From an uncultured Eubacteriales bacterium (lineage in GTDB: Bacteria; Bacillota; Clostridia; Oscillospirales; Acutalibacteraceae): DNA of 64,000 bases. Location: NCBI GenBank assembly GCA_934486615.1, contig CAKSQO010000008.1, forward strand, positions 26,764 to 90,763. The letters run 5' to 3'. The position numbers and the translations under genes were made by a program. Every line of letters begins with the position of its first letter. Position 1 is the first letter of the stretch. This document shows, piece by piece, positions 49,967 to 58,087 of the stretch. The notes beneath the pieces are model-generated. The model did no database searches. It worked only from the letters and a program-made list of their open reading frames with translations, and was not told the DNA's origin.

Positions 49967-51211
49967 TTAACCGAGAACCTGAATGAGTACGCCCGCGGCG
50001 ATGGCCGAGCCGATAACACCCGCGACGTTCGGACCCATGGCGTGCATGAGCAGGAAGTTGCCGGGATCATACTGCTGACCGACCTTCTGCGAAACGCGCG
50101 CAGCCATAGGAACGGCCGAAACGCCTGCAGAGCCGATGAGCGGGTTTATCTTGTTCTTGAGGAACAGGTTCATAATCTTGGCGAAGAGCACGCCGCAGGC
50201 GGTAGCAACGCCGAACGCAACAACGCCGAGGACGATGATCTTAATCGTCTGAAGCGCAAGGAACGTGGAAGCGGTCGCGGTAGCGCCGACGGAAATGCCG
50301 AGGAATACCGTAACGATATTCATAAGCTCGTTCTGGACGGTCTTGCTGAGTCTCTCGGTCACGCCGCACTCCTTGAGCAGGTTGCCGAACATCAGGCAGC
50401 CGACAAGCGCGGTAGCAGCAGGAACGAGCAGAGCGACGAACGCAGTAACAACGATCGGGAATACAATCTTCTCGGTCTTGGAAACCTGACGCAGCGCGGT
50501 CATACGTATCATACGCTCTTTCTTGGTGGTCAGCGCCTTCATAATAGGCGGCTGAATAACAGGAACGAGCGCCATGTAGGAGTAAGCCGCGACGGCGATA
50601 GGTCCGAGCAGCTCGGGAGCGAGCAGCGAGGTGGTGAAGATAGCGGTCGGGCCGTCGGCACCGCCTATAATACCGATTGAGCCGGCCTGAGCGGCGGTGA
50701 AGCCGAGCAGACGCGCGCCGGTGTAGGTCGCGAAAATACCGACCTGAGCGGCAGCGCCGAGCAGCAGGCTCTTAGGATTGGCAATCAGCGGACCGAAGTC
50801 GGTCATAGCGCCGACGCCGATGAAGATAAGGCAGGGATATATCTGAAGCTTAACGCCCAGGTAGAGAATGTCGACAAGGCCGACACTGAGCGACTGGCCG
50901 ACAGGCAGCGTTTCGAGCACGCTCTGTGCAACGCCGCTTGCAGCGAGCTGATCGTGCAGCTCCTGAGTCATAGCGCCGCCGAAAAGCTGCCAGTTGATAT
51001 GACCGCCGGCAAAAAGTATCTCGTGATACACGTCGGCGACAGGCAGGTTGGTCAGCAGCATACCGATAGCGATCGGCAGCAGGAGCAGCGGCTCGAACTT
51101 TTTAACAATGGCCAAATAGCAAAGGACAAACGAAACCAAAAGCATTACGGCATTGACCAAAGTAAGGTTCGCAAATCCTGTATTTGTCAAAAAATCAAGT
51201 ACATCGTTCAT
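49967..51211 (-). CDS. oadB: Na+-translocating decarboxylase beta subunit
   Basis: Integral membrane subunit, 414 aa and about ten helices, that decarboxylates carboxybiotin and exports Na+. Hallmarks are GVGAMTDFGPLIANPKSLLLGAAAQVGIFATYTGARLLG, IGIIGGADGPTAIFTTSLLAPELLGPIAVAAYSYMALVPVIQPPIM and the C-terminal GVSAVPMAARVSQKVGQQYDPGNFLLMHAMGPNVAGVIGSA. It lies between the biotin carrier and oadA with 14-15 base gaps. Confidence 0.94.
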   Translation of the reverse strand: MNDVLDFLTNTGFANLTLVNAVMLLVSFVLCYLAIVKKFEPLLLLPIAIGMLLTNLPVADVYHEILFAGGHINWQLFGGAMTQELHDQLAASGVAQSVLETLPVGQSLSVGLVDILYLGVKLQIYPCLIFIGVGAMTDFGPLIANPKSLLLGAAAQVGIFATYTGARLLGFTAAQAGSIGIIGGADGPTAIFTTSLLAPELLGPIAVAAYSYMALVPVIQPPIMKALTTKKERMIRMTALRQVSKTEKIVFPIVVTAFVALLVPAATALVGCLMFGNLLKECGVTERLSKTVQNELMNIVTVFLGISVGATATASTFLALQTIKIIVLGVVAFGVATACGVLFAKIMNLFLKNKINPLIGSAGVSAVPMAARVSQKVGQQYDPGNFLLMHAMGPNVAGVIGSAIAAGVLIQVLG

Positions 51212-51226
51212 TTGCTATCCCTCCGA

Positions 51227-51595
51227 TTAAGCGAGGGTGCAAAGAGCAGCGCCGGCCTCAACAGAGGCACCCTTGGCAACGGAAACAGCACCTACAACGC
51301 CGTCTCTGGGAGCCATGATCTCGTTCTCCATCTTCATAGCCTCAAGGATAAAGAGGATGTCGCCCTTCTTGACCTGAGAGCCGTTGGACACGTTGACGGA
51401 GAGAATGGTGCCGGGCATCGGGCTGGTGATGCTTTCAGCGCCGGCAGCGGGAGCGGCGGCAGGAGCAGCAGCGGGAGCAGCAGGAGCAGCAGGAGCAGCG
51501 GGAGCAGCAGGAGCGGCCTTGACTTCGTTTACATCGCACTCTTCAAGAGTGATTTCATACATCTGTCCGTTAACATTAACTTTGTACATTTTCAT
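51227..51595 (-). CDS. Biotin carrier protein of the decarboxylase
   Basis: 122 aa. The N-terminal strand segment MKMYKVNVNGQMYEITLEE is joined by a flexible Ala/Pro linker (tandem AAP repeats, about 27-52) to a biotinyl domain. That domain holds ESITSPMPGTILSVNV and the biotinylation site EAMKMENE. It swings carboxybiotin from OadA to OadB. It needs the BirA ligase found at 27170-27949, and BioY nearby supplies biotin. Confidence 0.94.
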   Translation of the reverse strand: MKMYKVNVNGQMYEITLEECDVNEVKAAPAAPAAPAAPAAPAAAPAAAPAAGAESITSPMPGTILSVNVSNGSQVKKGDILFILEAMKMENEIMAPRDGVVGAVSVAKGASVEAGAALCTLA

Positions 51596-51607
51596 AATAC
51601 TCTAACC

Positions 51608-51886
51608 TCACAGTTTTTTGATTGATAAAATTCTGATAGCTGAGATGTCCTTGCCCATGTGCTCGGCGATAGCGGCCGAGACGGCGGCGACAAACTCCTG
51701 CCTGTTCGGTATCTCCTGACTTACCGCAGCGGGAGCTGCCTCAACAGCAGCAGGCGCATCGGCTATTTTACCGGTAAGAAGGCGAACCACCGCGCTCATA
51801 ATATAGCAAATAATTATAAGGCAGATAAGTCCGACGAATACGATACCGATACCGAGCAAAATCACCTTCAGATCCTGTCCGTCCAT
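51608..51886 (-). CDS. oadG: Decarboxylase gamma subunit (OadG family)
   Basis: 92-aa single-span membrane protein. One N-terminal helix (LKVILLGIGIVFVGLICLIIICYIMSAVV), an Ala/Pro/Glu linker, then a soluble helical tail (NRQEFVAAVSAAIAEHMGKDISAIRILSIKKL). OadG holds the complex together at the membrane. It is first in the order oadG, carrier, oadB, oadA. Confidence 0.9.
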   Translation of the reverse strand: MDGQDLKVILLGIGIVFVGLICLIIICYIMSAVVRLLTGKIADAPAAVEAAPAAVSQEIPNRQEFVAAVSAAIAEHMGKDISAIRILSIKKL

Positions 51887-51962
51887 ATCCTACAACTCCT
51901 CCCTTGATAAGATTTGGCGCTCGCAAACTTGCCAAAAGTCCGCAAAACCAATTTTTCAACCA

Positions 51963-51991
51963 ATTTTAGCACATTTGCCGCCGTATTTCAA
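51963..51991 (-). promoter_or_regulatory. oad operon promoter
   Basis: Minus-strand TTGAAA (51986-51991), 17 bp, TAAAAT (51963-51968), about 75 bases upstream of oadG. Confidence 0.65.
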
Positions 51992-52061
51992 GTAAAAAAA
52001 CGCCTCTGATGACAAAAAATTCACAAGCGCGCGTACGTTCCGGAAATCGTTTTTCAAATTT

Positions 52062-52089
52062 GAATACTAAAACACGAATACTAAAACAC
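52062..52089. repeat. Tandem 14-bp repeat
   Basis: GAATACTAAAACAC occurs twice in perfect tandem (52062-52075, 52076-52089), 20 bases before the promoter of the sensor operon. It could be a regulator site. Confidence 0.7.
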
Positions 52090-52109
52090 GAAATATTTCA
52101 ATATTTGTC

Positions 52110-52138
52110 TTGAAATGATTGTCGCTTACATATATTAT
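52110..52138 (+). promoter_or_regulatory. Promoter of the SBP-kinase-HPt operon
   Basis: TTGAAA (52110-52115), 17 bp, TATTAT (52133-52138). Confidence 0.65.
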
Positions 52139-52203
52139 ATATATTATGTAAAAATATTCGGTGTAAAAACCCGTCGTACAAAAGTCGAGGAGTGAGTTTT
52201 AAG

Positions 52204-53025
52204 TTGAAAGCCTCACGAACCATATTTTCCCTGCTGCTCAGTGTGGCACTGTTGCTTTGAGGACTGAGCTCAGGCTGCACTTCAGACAAAAAAGCAACTT
52301 CGTCATACGCTCAACTGCCGGTACTGAGGATCGGCAGCGATGACTACCCTCCGTTTTTCTCGATAAACGAGGACAGCACTTATATCGGGGTTGACGTTGA
52401 GATCGCCACCGAGGCGTGCCGCCGTATGGGCTATAAGCCGCAGTTTGTCTTGATTCCGTGGCAGGACAAAGACTCGTACCTCTCCTCGGGCAAGCTCGAC
52501 TGCCTGTGGGGCAGCTTTTCGATGAACGGCCGCGAGGATCGCTACTATTGGGCAGGACCGTATCTGAACAGCCGCCAGGTCATCGCCGTGGCGAAGGACG
52601 CGCAGATAACCAAACTCGCCGACCTTGAGGGTAAGAGAGTTGCCGTTCAGTCGACCTCCAAGCCCGACGAGATTTTCTCGGGTCAAAGCGACGTTGCCGT
52701 ACCGAATATCAAGCAGCTTTACACCTTCTCCGACATTGACTACGTCATCGCGGCGCTGCAAAACGGCTACGTCGACGCTGTTGCAGGGCACGAAAGCGTT
52801 CTGACCGACCATATGAAGTCGTCCAACGGCAGCTTTCGCCTGCTTGACGACGAACTGCTTGAGGTACAGTTGGGTGTTGCGTTTTACAAGGACGGCGACC
52901 GCACCGTTGCGGACAAGCTGACAAAAACGTTGAAGGAAATGAACAGCGACGGTTTTATTGCAGATGTGTTGCGCCGTCACGGCATATACAACGACAAGCT
53001 GCTTATAGGTGATCGGAATGCATAA
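52204..53025 (+). pseudogene. Family-3 solute-binding sensor protein interrupted by TGA in its signal peptide
   Basis: From TTG 52204, behind GAGGAG, the frame reads LKASRTIFSLLLSVALLL, then TGA (52258-52260), then GLSSGC with a lipobox cysteine. A full periplasmic-binding-protein domain follows (LRIGSDDYPPFFSINED...GVDVEIATEACRRMGY, DCLWGSFSMNGREDRYYWAGPY). The remaining frame to 53025 is intact and overlaps the kinase gene. It is either a recent nonsense mutation, read-through, or a sequence error. By position the protein would be the ligand receptor of the kinase. Confidence 0.75.
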
Positions 53026-55213
53026 GAACATATCAAGAAGCAGCTTTGTCAAAGCCGTCGAAATTTTTCTCGCCCATGCGGTGTTTATAGTAGTTATTTT
53101 GCTCGGAATATTCATTTACAGCAGCGCTCGCTGCATAACAAATGCAGACGGGCGTATGACAAGGGAGCTTAATTACATAAGTCGCCAATGCGTGCTGTAC
53201 AATGAGCGTGCCGATGCAAGCCAAACCGAAAGTCTGATCAGCCTTGCTGACAAAACGCAGGAGTTTCGCCGCGTTTTTGCCGATCTCAACGCGGCCGCTG
53301 ACGATAGTATTCTTGCCTACCTCGATGCTCAGCGCATGACCGGCTTCGTCTTCACCGACAATTCGACAGGTATCACAAGAATATGCGGCTATGACGGAGA
53401 CGACCTGTCAAAATGGAGCGAAATAATCGAAAAAGTCGCTGCGAGCGGCGTAAGCGAAAACACGATCAAAGCCTACACCGAGCGTGTAAGCTTCGAAAAC
53501 TACATCTATGACTATGTTGCAATCGGACGTACCGACACAGACGGTGTAATAATCGGTTACAGCCGACAGGAGACGACAAGCGTTTCGGACACGGAAAGGC
53601 TGCTGCGCGGACTGCTTACGGAATATAACTTTGAGTCCACGGGAAAGCTGTGCATTGTACGGGACAACATTATCGTCGCATCAAATGTCACTGATCTGAA
53701 CGGAATACCGGCAGATAACAGTCAGTTGATGACTCAGGCCCGCTCTATCAGCGACTGCTCCGAGCCGCATAAGATAAGTACGAGCGACGACACCTACTAC
53801 GTTATGCGCGACAAATGCCGTGACTATTATCTGTATGCCTTCATACCCAAAAGTCGGGTATTTACGGAACGCAAAGTAGTAATGTCTTTTGCAGCGGTGC
53901 TCATAAGCATTATCGGTGCAATAACCATATTCGCCTATTACAGAAATTCCATCAACCGCCGAACCGAGCAAATGCGCAGCCTTGAAGCGCATCAGCAGGA
54001 GCTTGACCGCCTTGCAAACGACGCAATACGCGCAAACGAAGCCAAAAGCGACTTTCTGCGCCGCATAAGTCACGACATTCGCACGCCGATAAACGGCATG
54101 CGTGGAATGCTCGACATTGCCGAGCACAGCGATGACGACCCGCAAAAACGACACGAGTGCTACGTTAAAATGCGCGAAGCCTCAGGCTATCTGCTCGACC
54201 TGATAAGCGATGTGCTCGATTTGAGCAAGCTCGAGCAGGGTCAGCAGCTGTGGCGAAACGAGAGCTTCGACATCGCGCGAACCTTTGACGAGATGTACGA
54301 TATCGTCAACCACCTCGCCAAGGAAAACGGCCTGACCTTAACAGTCGACCGCAGCGAAATAACTCACGCGGCGCTCATCGGCAGCTCGCTTGCGCTCAAG
54401 CGGATATTCCAAAATATCGTCGTCAACGCGATGAAGTACAGCCGTGATGGCGGCTATGTCAAAGCGAGCCTGCGTGAGACGGGCTGCTCCGACGGCAAGG
54501 CGAGCTTTGAGTTTATCTGTGAGGACAACGGCATCGGCATGAGCGAAGAATTTCAGAAGCGAATGTTCGAGCCGTTTGAACAGGAGGACAGCTCCTGCAA
54601 AGCATCCTACAACGGCTCGGGGCTCGGCCTTTCTATAGTTAAGTGCCTTGTCGATCAGCTTGAGGGTGAAATAACCGTAAACAGCAAGCAGGGCGTCGGA
54701 ACGACCGTCTGCATCAGCTTCAGCCTGCCTGTTGACACCGCCGAGCACATCTCCGACACACACGACGAAGCATCGCCTGACAGTGACATCAGTCCCAACA
54801 CTCCCCTTTCCGGGCTGAAAATTCTGCTGACCGAGGACAATAAGCTCAATATGGAAATAACCGAGTTCGTCCTTGAAAACGCGGGAGCAACAGTCATAAA
54901 GGCGTGGAACGGCCGGCAGGCGGTCGACGCATTCAAAGCGTCCGAGCCTTACTCGATAAATGTCATACTAATGGATATGATGATGCCGGTTATGGACGGA
55001 ATTTCCGCGACAAAAGAAATCCGAGCGCTCAACAGACCCGACGCATCGGAAATACCGATAATTGCGATAACCGCCAACGCCTATTCAGATGACGTAGATC
55101 TGGTCAAGAGCTCCGGAATGAACGAGCACCTGTCAAAGCCCATCGATGCACAGGCACTTATCAAAGCAGTTTTGCACTATTGTAAGCCCTCCCCCCCTCG
55201 GGAGAGAAAGTGA
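53018..55213 (+). CDS. Membrane hybrid histidine kinase with receiver domain
   Basis: 731 aa. TM1 is at about 14-33, an extracytoplasmic sensor at about 35-285, and TM2 at about 287-308 (SFAAVLISIIGAITIFAY). HisKA carries LRRISHDIRTPINGMRGMLD (His about 351). HATPase_c carries IVVNAMKYSRDGG, EDNGIGMSEEF and NGSGLGLSIVKCL. A C-terminal REC domain has ILLTEDNKLNMEI and VILMDMMMPVMDG (Asp about 650). It overlaps the solute-binding gene by eight bases and is followed by an HPt gene, giving a His-Asp-His phosphorelay. Confidence 0.93.
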   Translation: MHKNISRSSFVKAVEIFLAHAVFIVVILLGIFIYSSARCITNADGRMTRELNYISRQCVLYNERADASQTESLISLADKTQEFRRVFADLNAAADDSILAYLDAQRMTGFVFTDNSTGITRICGYDGDDLSKWSEIIEKVAASGVSENTIKAYTERVSFENYIYDYVAIGRTDTDGVIIGYSRQETTSVSDTERLLRGLLTEYNFESTGKLCIVRDNIIVASNVTDLNGIPADNSQLMTQARSISDCSEPHKISTSDDTYYVMRDKCRDYYLYAFIPKSRVFTERKVVMSFAAVLISIIGAITIFAYYRNSINRRTEQMRSLEAHQQELDRLANDAIRANEAKSDFLRRISHDIRTPINGMRGMLDIAEHSDDDPQKRHECYVKMREASGYLLDLISDVLDLSKLEQGQQLWRNESFDIARTFDEMYDIVNHLAKENGLTLTVDRSEITHAALIGSSLALKRIFQNIVVNAMKYSRDGGYVKASLRETGCSDGKASFEFICEDNGIGMSEEFQKRMFEPFEQEDSSCKASYNGSGLGLSIVKCLVDQLEGEITVNSKQGVGTTVCISFSLPVDTAEHISDTHDEASPDSDISPNTPLSGLKILLTEDNKLNMEITEFVLENAGATVIKAWNGRQAVDAFKASEPYSINVILMDMMMPVMDGISATKEIRALNRPDASEIPIIAITANAYSDDVDLVKSSGMNEHLSKPIDAQALIKAVLHYCKPSPPRERK

Positions 55214-55225
55214 GTTGGACAAGAA

Positions 55226-55579
55226 GTGAACATTCGTGAATGCTACGAAACGCTCGGGTCAAATTATGACGAGGTGCTCAGGCGCTTCTGCGGCTCTGAG
55301 GATACGGTCAAGCGCTTTGCGCTGAAATTTCTCGACGACGGCACCTACGACGAGCTGTGCTCCGCCATGGAGGAGTCCGACGGCGAACGTGCTTTCCGTG
55401 CCGCGCATACGCTCAAGGGCATTGCGATAAACCTCGGCTTTGACCAGCTCTTCGCCGCCGCAAGCGAGCTTACCGAAGCACTGCGTGCCGAGCGCAACAC
55501 GGCTCACGGCGTTGACGGCTTTGCCGCAGTCAAGGACGAATACGCTGCCTGTGCCGCCGCCCTGGCCGCGCTCGATTGA
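55226..55579 (+). CDS. Histidine phosphotransfer (HPt) protein
   Basis: 117-aa four-helix-bundle protein. The phosphorylatable histidine is His61 in RAAHTLKGIAINLGFDQLFAAASELTEALR. GTG 55226 lies 12 bases after the kinase stop. It would pass phosphate from the kinase's REC domain to a separate response regulator; the REC-bearing c-di-GMP protein at 58088-60010 is the nearest candidate. Confidence 0.88.
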   Translation: MNIRECYETLGSNYDEVLRRFCGSEDTVKRFALKFLDDGTYDELCSAMEESDGERAFRAAHTLKGIAINLGFDQLFAAASELTEALRAERNTAHGVDGFAAVKDEYAACAAALAALD

Positions 55580-55732
55580 CGAGAGAGGATGCGGATAAAA
55601 GGAGACCTGGCAACGCCCGTTTTAGCGAGTGGCGCCGAACAGAGCAATCTGCGCCTGACTTAATCGCGCTTAAATTCAACTGTACGACGCATTTGAACAC
55701 CCGAATTACCGCCCCGCACCACCATAAACATA

Positions 55733-55777
55733 AAAAAGCAGCTGCCTGTCCGTTTGAACAAGCAGCTGCTTTTTTAA
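55733..55777. repeat. Terminator hairpin, left copy of a 45-bp direct repeat
   Basis: AGCAGCTGC...GCAGCTGCT stem with A5 and T6 flanks, terminating the HPt transcript and, on the minus strand, the zinc-ribbon gene. It is 44/45 identical to 58031-58075. The two copies bound the AT-rich island. Confidence 0.9.
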
Positions 55778-55794
55778 TTCTATATCTTTCTCTC

Positions 55795-56370
55795 CTATTC
55801 CAGTGGTGAGCCACAGTATTCACATTCGCCTACTGTTCCCAAGATTACTTTATTTGTTGCACCACAGTTTTTGCACTGAACAGTGGTATATTTTACCCTT
55901 TGAGTTGCTGCATTGGGAACAGATGCAGAGAAGGCTGGAACTCGTTGCTGCGATACTGCTGGCACAACCAACCTATTGTGTTGTCCATCAAGATAGCAGT
56001 TAGGGAAAAAACCAGCTGCAAGCATATCGCTTATGTTCTTTGTTGCAACTGCGACTGTAGTGCCTGTAGAAGAAGCCAATAAATCAATTGACTTTTCTGT
56101 ATCGGCCGACAGACGAGCTGAGTAGTCATAAAATGTACGAATTAATTTAATTTTCTTATTTCCTTTAATAATTAGCCAAACACCAACAGCTGCAATAGCC
56201 GAAAAAAATAATACCATTGCCACATCAAGTGCCTCTTTAAATCCAGATGTTGCACAGCCAGCAAAGACAACGAATCCGTTAAAAACGGCTATTATCCACC
56301 CGAATACTCTTTGAGTAGTACCTTTAACTTTTACTTTGTTAATTGCAGAATTAACAATATTTGAAGCCAT
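55795..56370 (-). CDS. Two-helix membrane protein with C-terminal zinc ribbon
   Basis: 191 aa. Helices at about 22-40 (VFGWIIAVFNGFVVFAGCA) and 48-67 (ALDVAMVLFFSAIAAVGVWL), then a cytoplasmic stretch, then a zinc ribbon (CKNCGATNKVILGTVGECEYCGSPLE). It has no family name I can assign firmly. It lies downstream of the SPFH gene on the same strand; both end in zinc ribbons, so they may assemble at the membrane. Base composition is AT-rich compared with the flanks. Confidence 0.75.
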   Translation of the reverse strand: MASNIVNSAINKVKVKGTTQRVFGWIIAVFNGFVVFAGCATSGFKEALDVAMVLFFSAIAAVGVWLIIKGNKKIKLIRTFYDYSARLSADTEKSIDLLASSTGTTVAVATKNISDMLAAGFFPNCYLDGQHNRLVVPAVSQQRVPAFSASVPNAATQRVKYTTVQCKNCGATNKVILGTVGECEYCGSPLE

Positions 56371-56516
56371 GATTATCTAATACCTCCGTTTTTCAATCTG
56401 CACACTTTAATATTGCAATCGCATTAACCTTACTCTATTTTCGCACCACATTCGGGGCAAAACTTAGGCGCACCAGTTAACGGAAAATTACAAGACGGGC
56501 AAGTCTTTAATAAAGA

Positions 56517-57572
56517 CTAGCCGCATTCAGGGCAATACTTCATAGAGCTTTTATATTCAAATCCGCAACAGCTGCATTTTACTGTATCTTTTGCTTCCGT
56601 CTTGTTAGTATCACAACCGCAATCAGAACAGAAGCGTTTGCTTTTGAGCATTACAGCACCGCAGGAAGGACAAACTTTTGTATCTTCGGCATTTGTATCA
56701 AGCGTTTTTGCAATTCCGCTGAATTGACTGCCGACTGCTCCACCCATAGTTACGCCCATTCCAATGCCCAAACCTGCGCCCATAAAATCTCCGGAAGTTC
56801 CGTGATTCTTTGTTGCACCTTCCAATGTATCAAAGGAACGCTCTTGCTGATAGTTGTATCCGATGATATTCATCTCGGCCTTCTTCGCTAAAGCATCTTT
56901 AAGTTTTTTAACCGCTGTATCGTCTTCAGGAACACTGATGTCATTAACATAAAAGTTAACAAGTTTAATGCCGTATTCATCGAGTACAGGCTGCATCTTT
57001 TCTTGCAAATATGCTGAAAGTTCTTCGATATAAGCATTAATCTCCATAATGCTTATTTGTTTATGTACCAAATAAGAGGAAATGGCATCTTTTGCTTTTG
57101 TGAGATACAAGCCGCGGAAATATCTAATGATATTTGTTTTATCGAATACAGGTAGTGTTCCAACTAATTTAACGAGGAACTGATTGGAATTTTCAATTCT
57201 AATTCCAAACTGTCCGAAAGCTCTTACAGGGACAAATATTGAATATTTAGGATCCTGCAACTGAATTGGCGAAGCTGTTCCCCACTTGATATCAAGTGAG
57301 TTTACCTTGTTTATGTACCAAACCTCCGCAGTAAACGGAGAACGACCACCGAAAGGAAGATTGATAATCTTGTTTAGAATCGGAATATTAGCGGTTTCTA
57401 ATGTGTGACGGCCGCTTTGAAACACGTCAAGTGCTTTCCCGCCCTTAAAAAGGATTGCTTCCTGTGATTCATTTACAATCAGCTGTGTCCAAGTACCTAA
57501 TTCTTCACTTGGGTACTTCCAAGCAAATACATCAGGACTACCGTTATACTTAACTACTTCTACAATCGCCAT
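56517..57572 (-). CDS. SPFH-domain protein with zinc ribbons (YdjI-like), possibly truncated
   Basis: 351 aa. The SPFH/band-7 domain (about 20-230) contains WTQLIVNESQEAILFKGGKALDVFQSGRHTLETANIPIL and LVNFYVNDISVPEDD. A Gly-rich linker follows (MGAGLGIGMGVTMGGAVG), then two zinc ribbons (CPSCGAVMLKSKRFCSDCG, CSCCGFEYKSSMKYCPECG). It resembles B. subtilis YdjI, of a membrane-stress operon. After the TAG stop the same frame runs on for 28 codons to TAA 56430-56432 and encodes a third ribbon, TCPSCNFPLTGAPKFCPECG. GAGGAGG precedes ATG 57572. Confidence 0.88.
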   Translation of the reverse strand: MAIVEVVKYNGSPDVFAWKYPSEELGTWTQLIVNESQEAILFKGGKALDVFQSGRHTLETANIPILNKIINLPFGGRSPFTAEVWYINKVNSLDIKWGTASPIQLQDPKYSIFVPVRAFGQFGIRIENSNQFLVKLVGTLPVFDKTNIIRYFRGLYLTKAKDAISSYLVHKQISIMEINAYIEELSAYLQEKMQPVLDEYGIKLVNFYVNDISVPEDDTAVKKLKDALAKKAEMNIIGYNYQQERSFDTLEGATKNHGTSGDFMGAGLGIGMGVTMGGAVGSQFSGIAKTLDTNAEDTKVCPSCGAVMLKSKRFCSDCGCDTNKTEAKDTVKCSCCGFEYKSSMKYCPECG

Positions 57573-57606
57573 CTTTGTTTCCTCCTCAAAGTCTTCTCTA
57601 TTGCAT

Positions 57607-57663
57607 ATTATATCACACTAATTTCAAAATTGCGATATATCCCACACGATTTATCGCAATTTT
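57607..57663. promoter_or_regulatory. Divergent operator between SPFH gene and XRE regulator
   Basis: AAAATTGCGATA (57626-57637) and TATCGCAATTTT (57652-57663) are perfect 12-bp inverted arms. A minus-strand TATAAT (57607-57612) places the SPFH -35 region inside the left arm. It is probably the operator of the XRE protein. Confidence 0.65.
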
Positions 57664-57696
57664 TAGTAAAATTTTATGTGAAAAGGAGGTACGTCG

Positions 57697-57939
57697 GTGA
57701 ATACAAAAGAAGCAGTTGCCAAAAGAATACTTCAATTGTGCGAGGAAAGGCATATTGTCATAAATGCTTTGGCCAATATCTCCGGTGTAGCCCCCTCTAC
57801 AATTTATAGTATGTTGAACGAGAAAAGCCAAAATCCTGGAGTAGTTTCTATAAAGAAAATATGCGATGGTCTTGAAATAAGTGTTCGTGATTTTTTTGAT
57901 TGCGATCTATTTGACAGCAGAGAACAAGAAATATATTAA
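57697..57939 (+). CDS. XRE-family helix-turn-helix regulator
   Basis: 80 aa, one Cro/C1-type HTH: RILQLCEERHIVINALANISGVAPSTIYSMLNEKSQNPGVVSIKKICDGLEISVRDFFD. GTG 57697 is preceded by AAGGAGG. It is divergent from the SPFH gene across a perfect palindrome, so it probably represses that gene and itself. It belongs to the island by composition and position. Confidence 0.88.
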   Translation: MNTKEAVAKRILQLCEERHIVINALANISGVAPSTIYSMLNEKSQNPGVVSIKKICDGLEISVRDFFDCDLFDSREQEIY

Positions 57940-57978
57940 AAGCGCTTATGAACTCATTTGAATTCATAAGCACTTTTT
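57938..57978 (+). terminator. Terminator of the XRE gene
   Basis: AGCGCTTATGAA (57941-57952) pairs with TTCATAAGCACT (57963-57974), with one mismatch, followed by five T. Confidence 0.8.
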
Positions 57979-58030
57979 AATTGCCTTTATTCAGTTTATG
58001 TCATGAGTCCTAATTCCCCAAAAAAACATC

Positions 58031-58075
58031 AAAAAGCAGCTGCCTGTTCGTTTGAACAAGCAGCTGCTTTTTTAA
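58031..58075. repeat. Terminator hairpin, right copy of the 45-bp direct repeat
   Basis: Same hairpin as 55733-55777 with one C/T difference in the loop. On the minus strand it terminates the GGDEF gene. Confidence 0.9.
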
Positions 58076-58087
58076 CATTTTAAACCC

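Noticed and set aside
52258..52260. TGA as selenocysteine or a reassigned codon
   Set aside because: Many genes here end in TGA (fruR, the hybrid kinase, birA's upstream neighbour), no SECIS-like hairpin is evident, and the position is a signal peptide where selenocysteine makes no sense.
55576..55809. Short plus and minus frames around the left terminator hairpin
   Set aside because: They run through the hairpin, lack ribosome sites and show no family.
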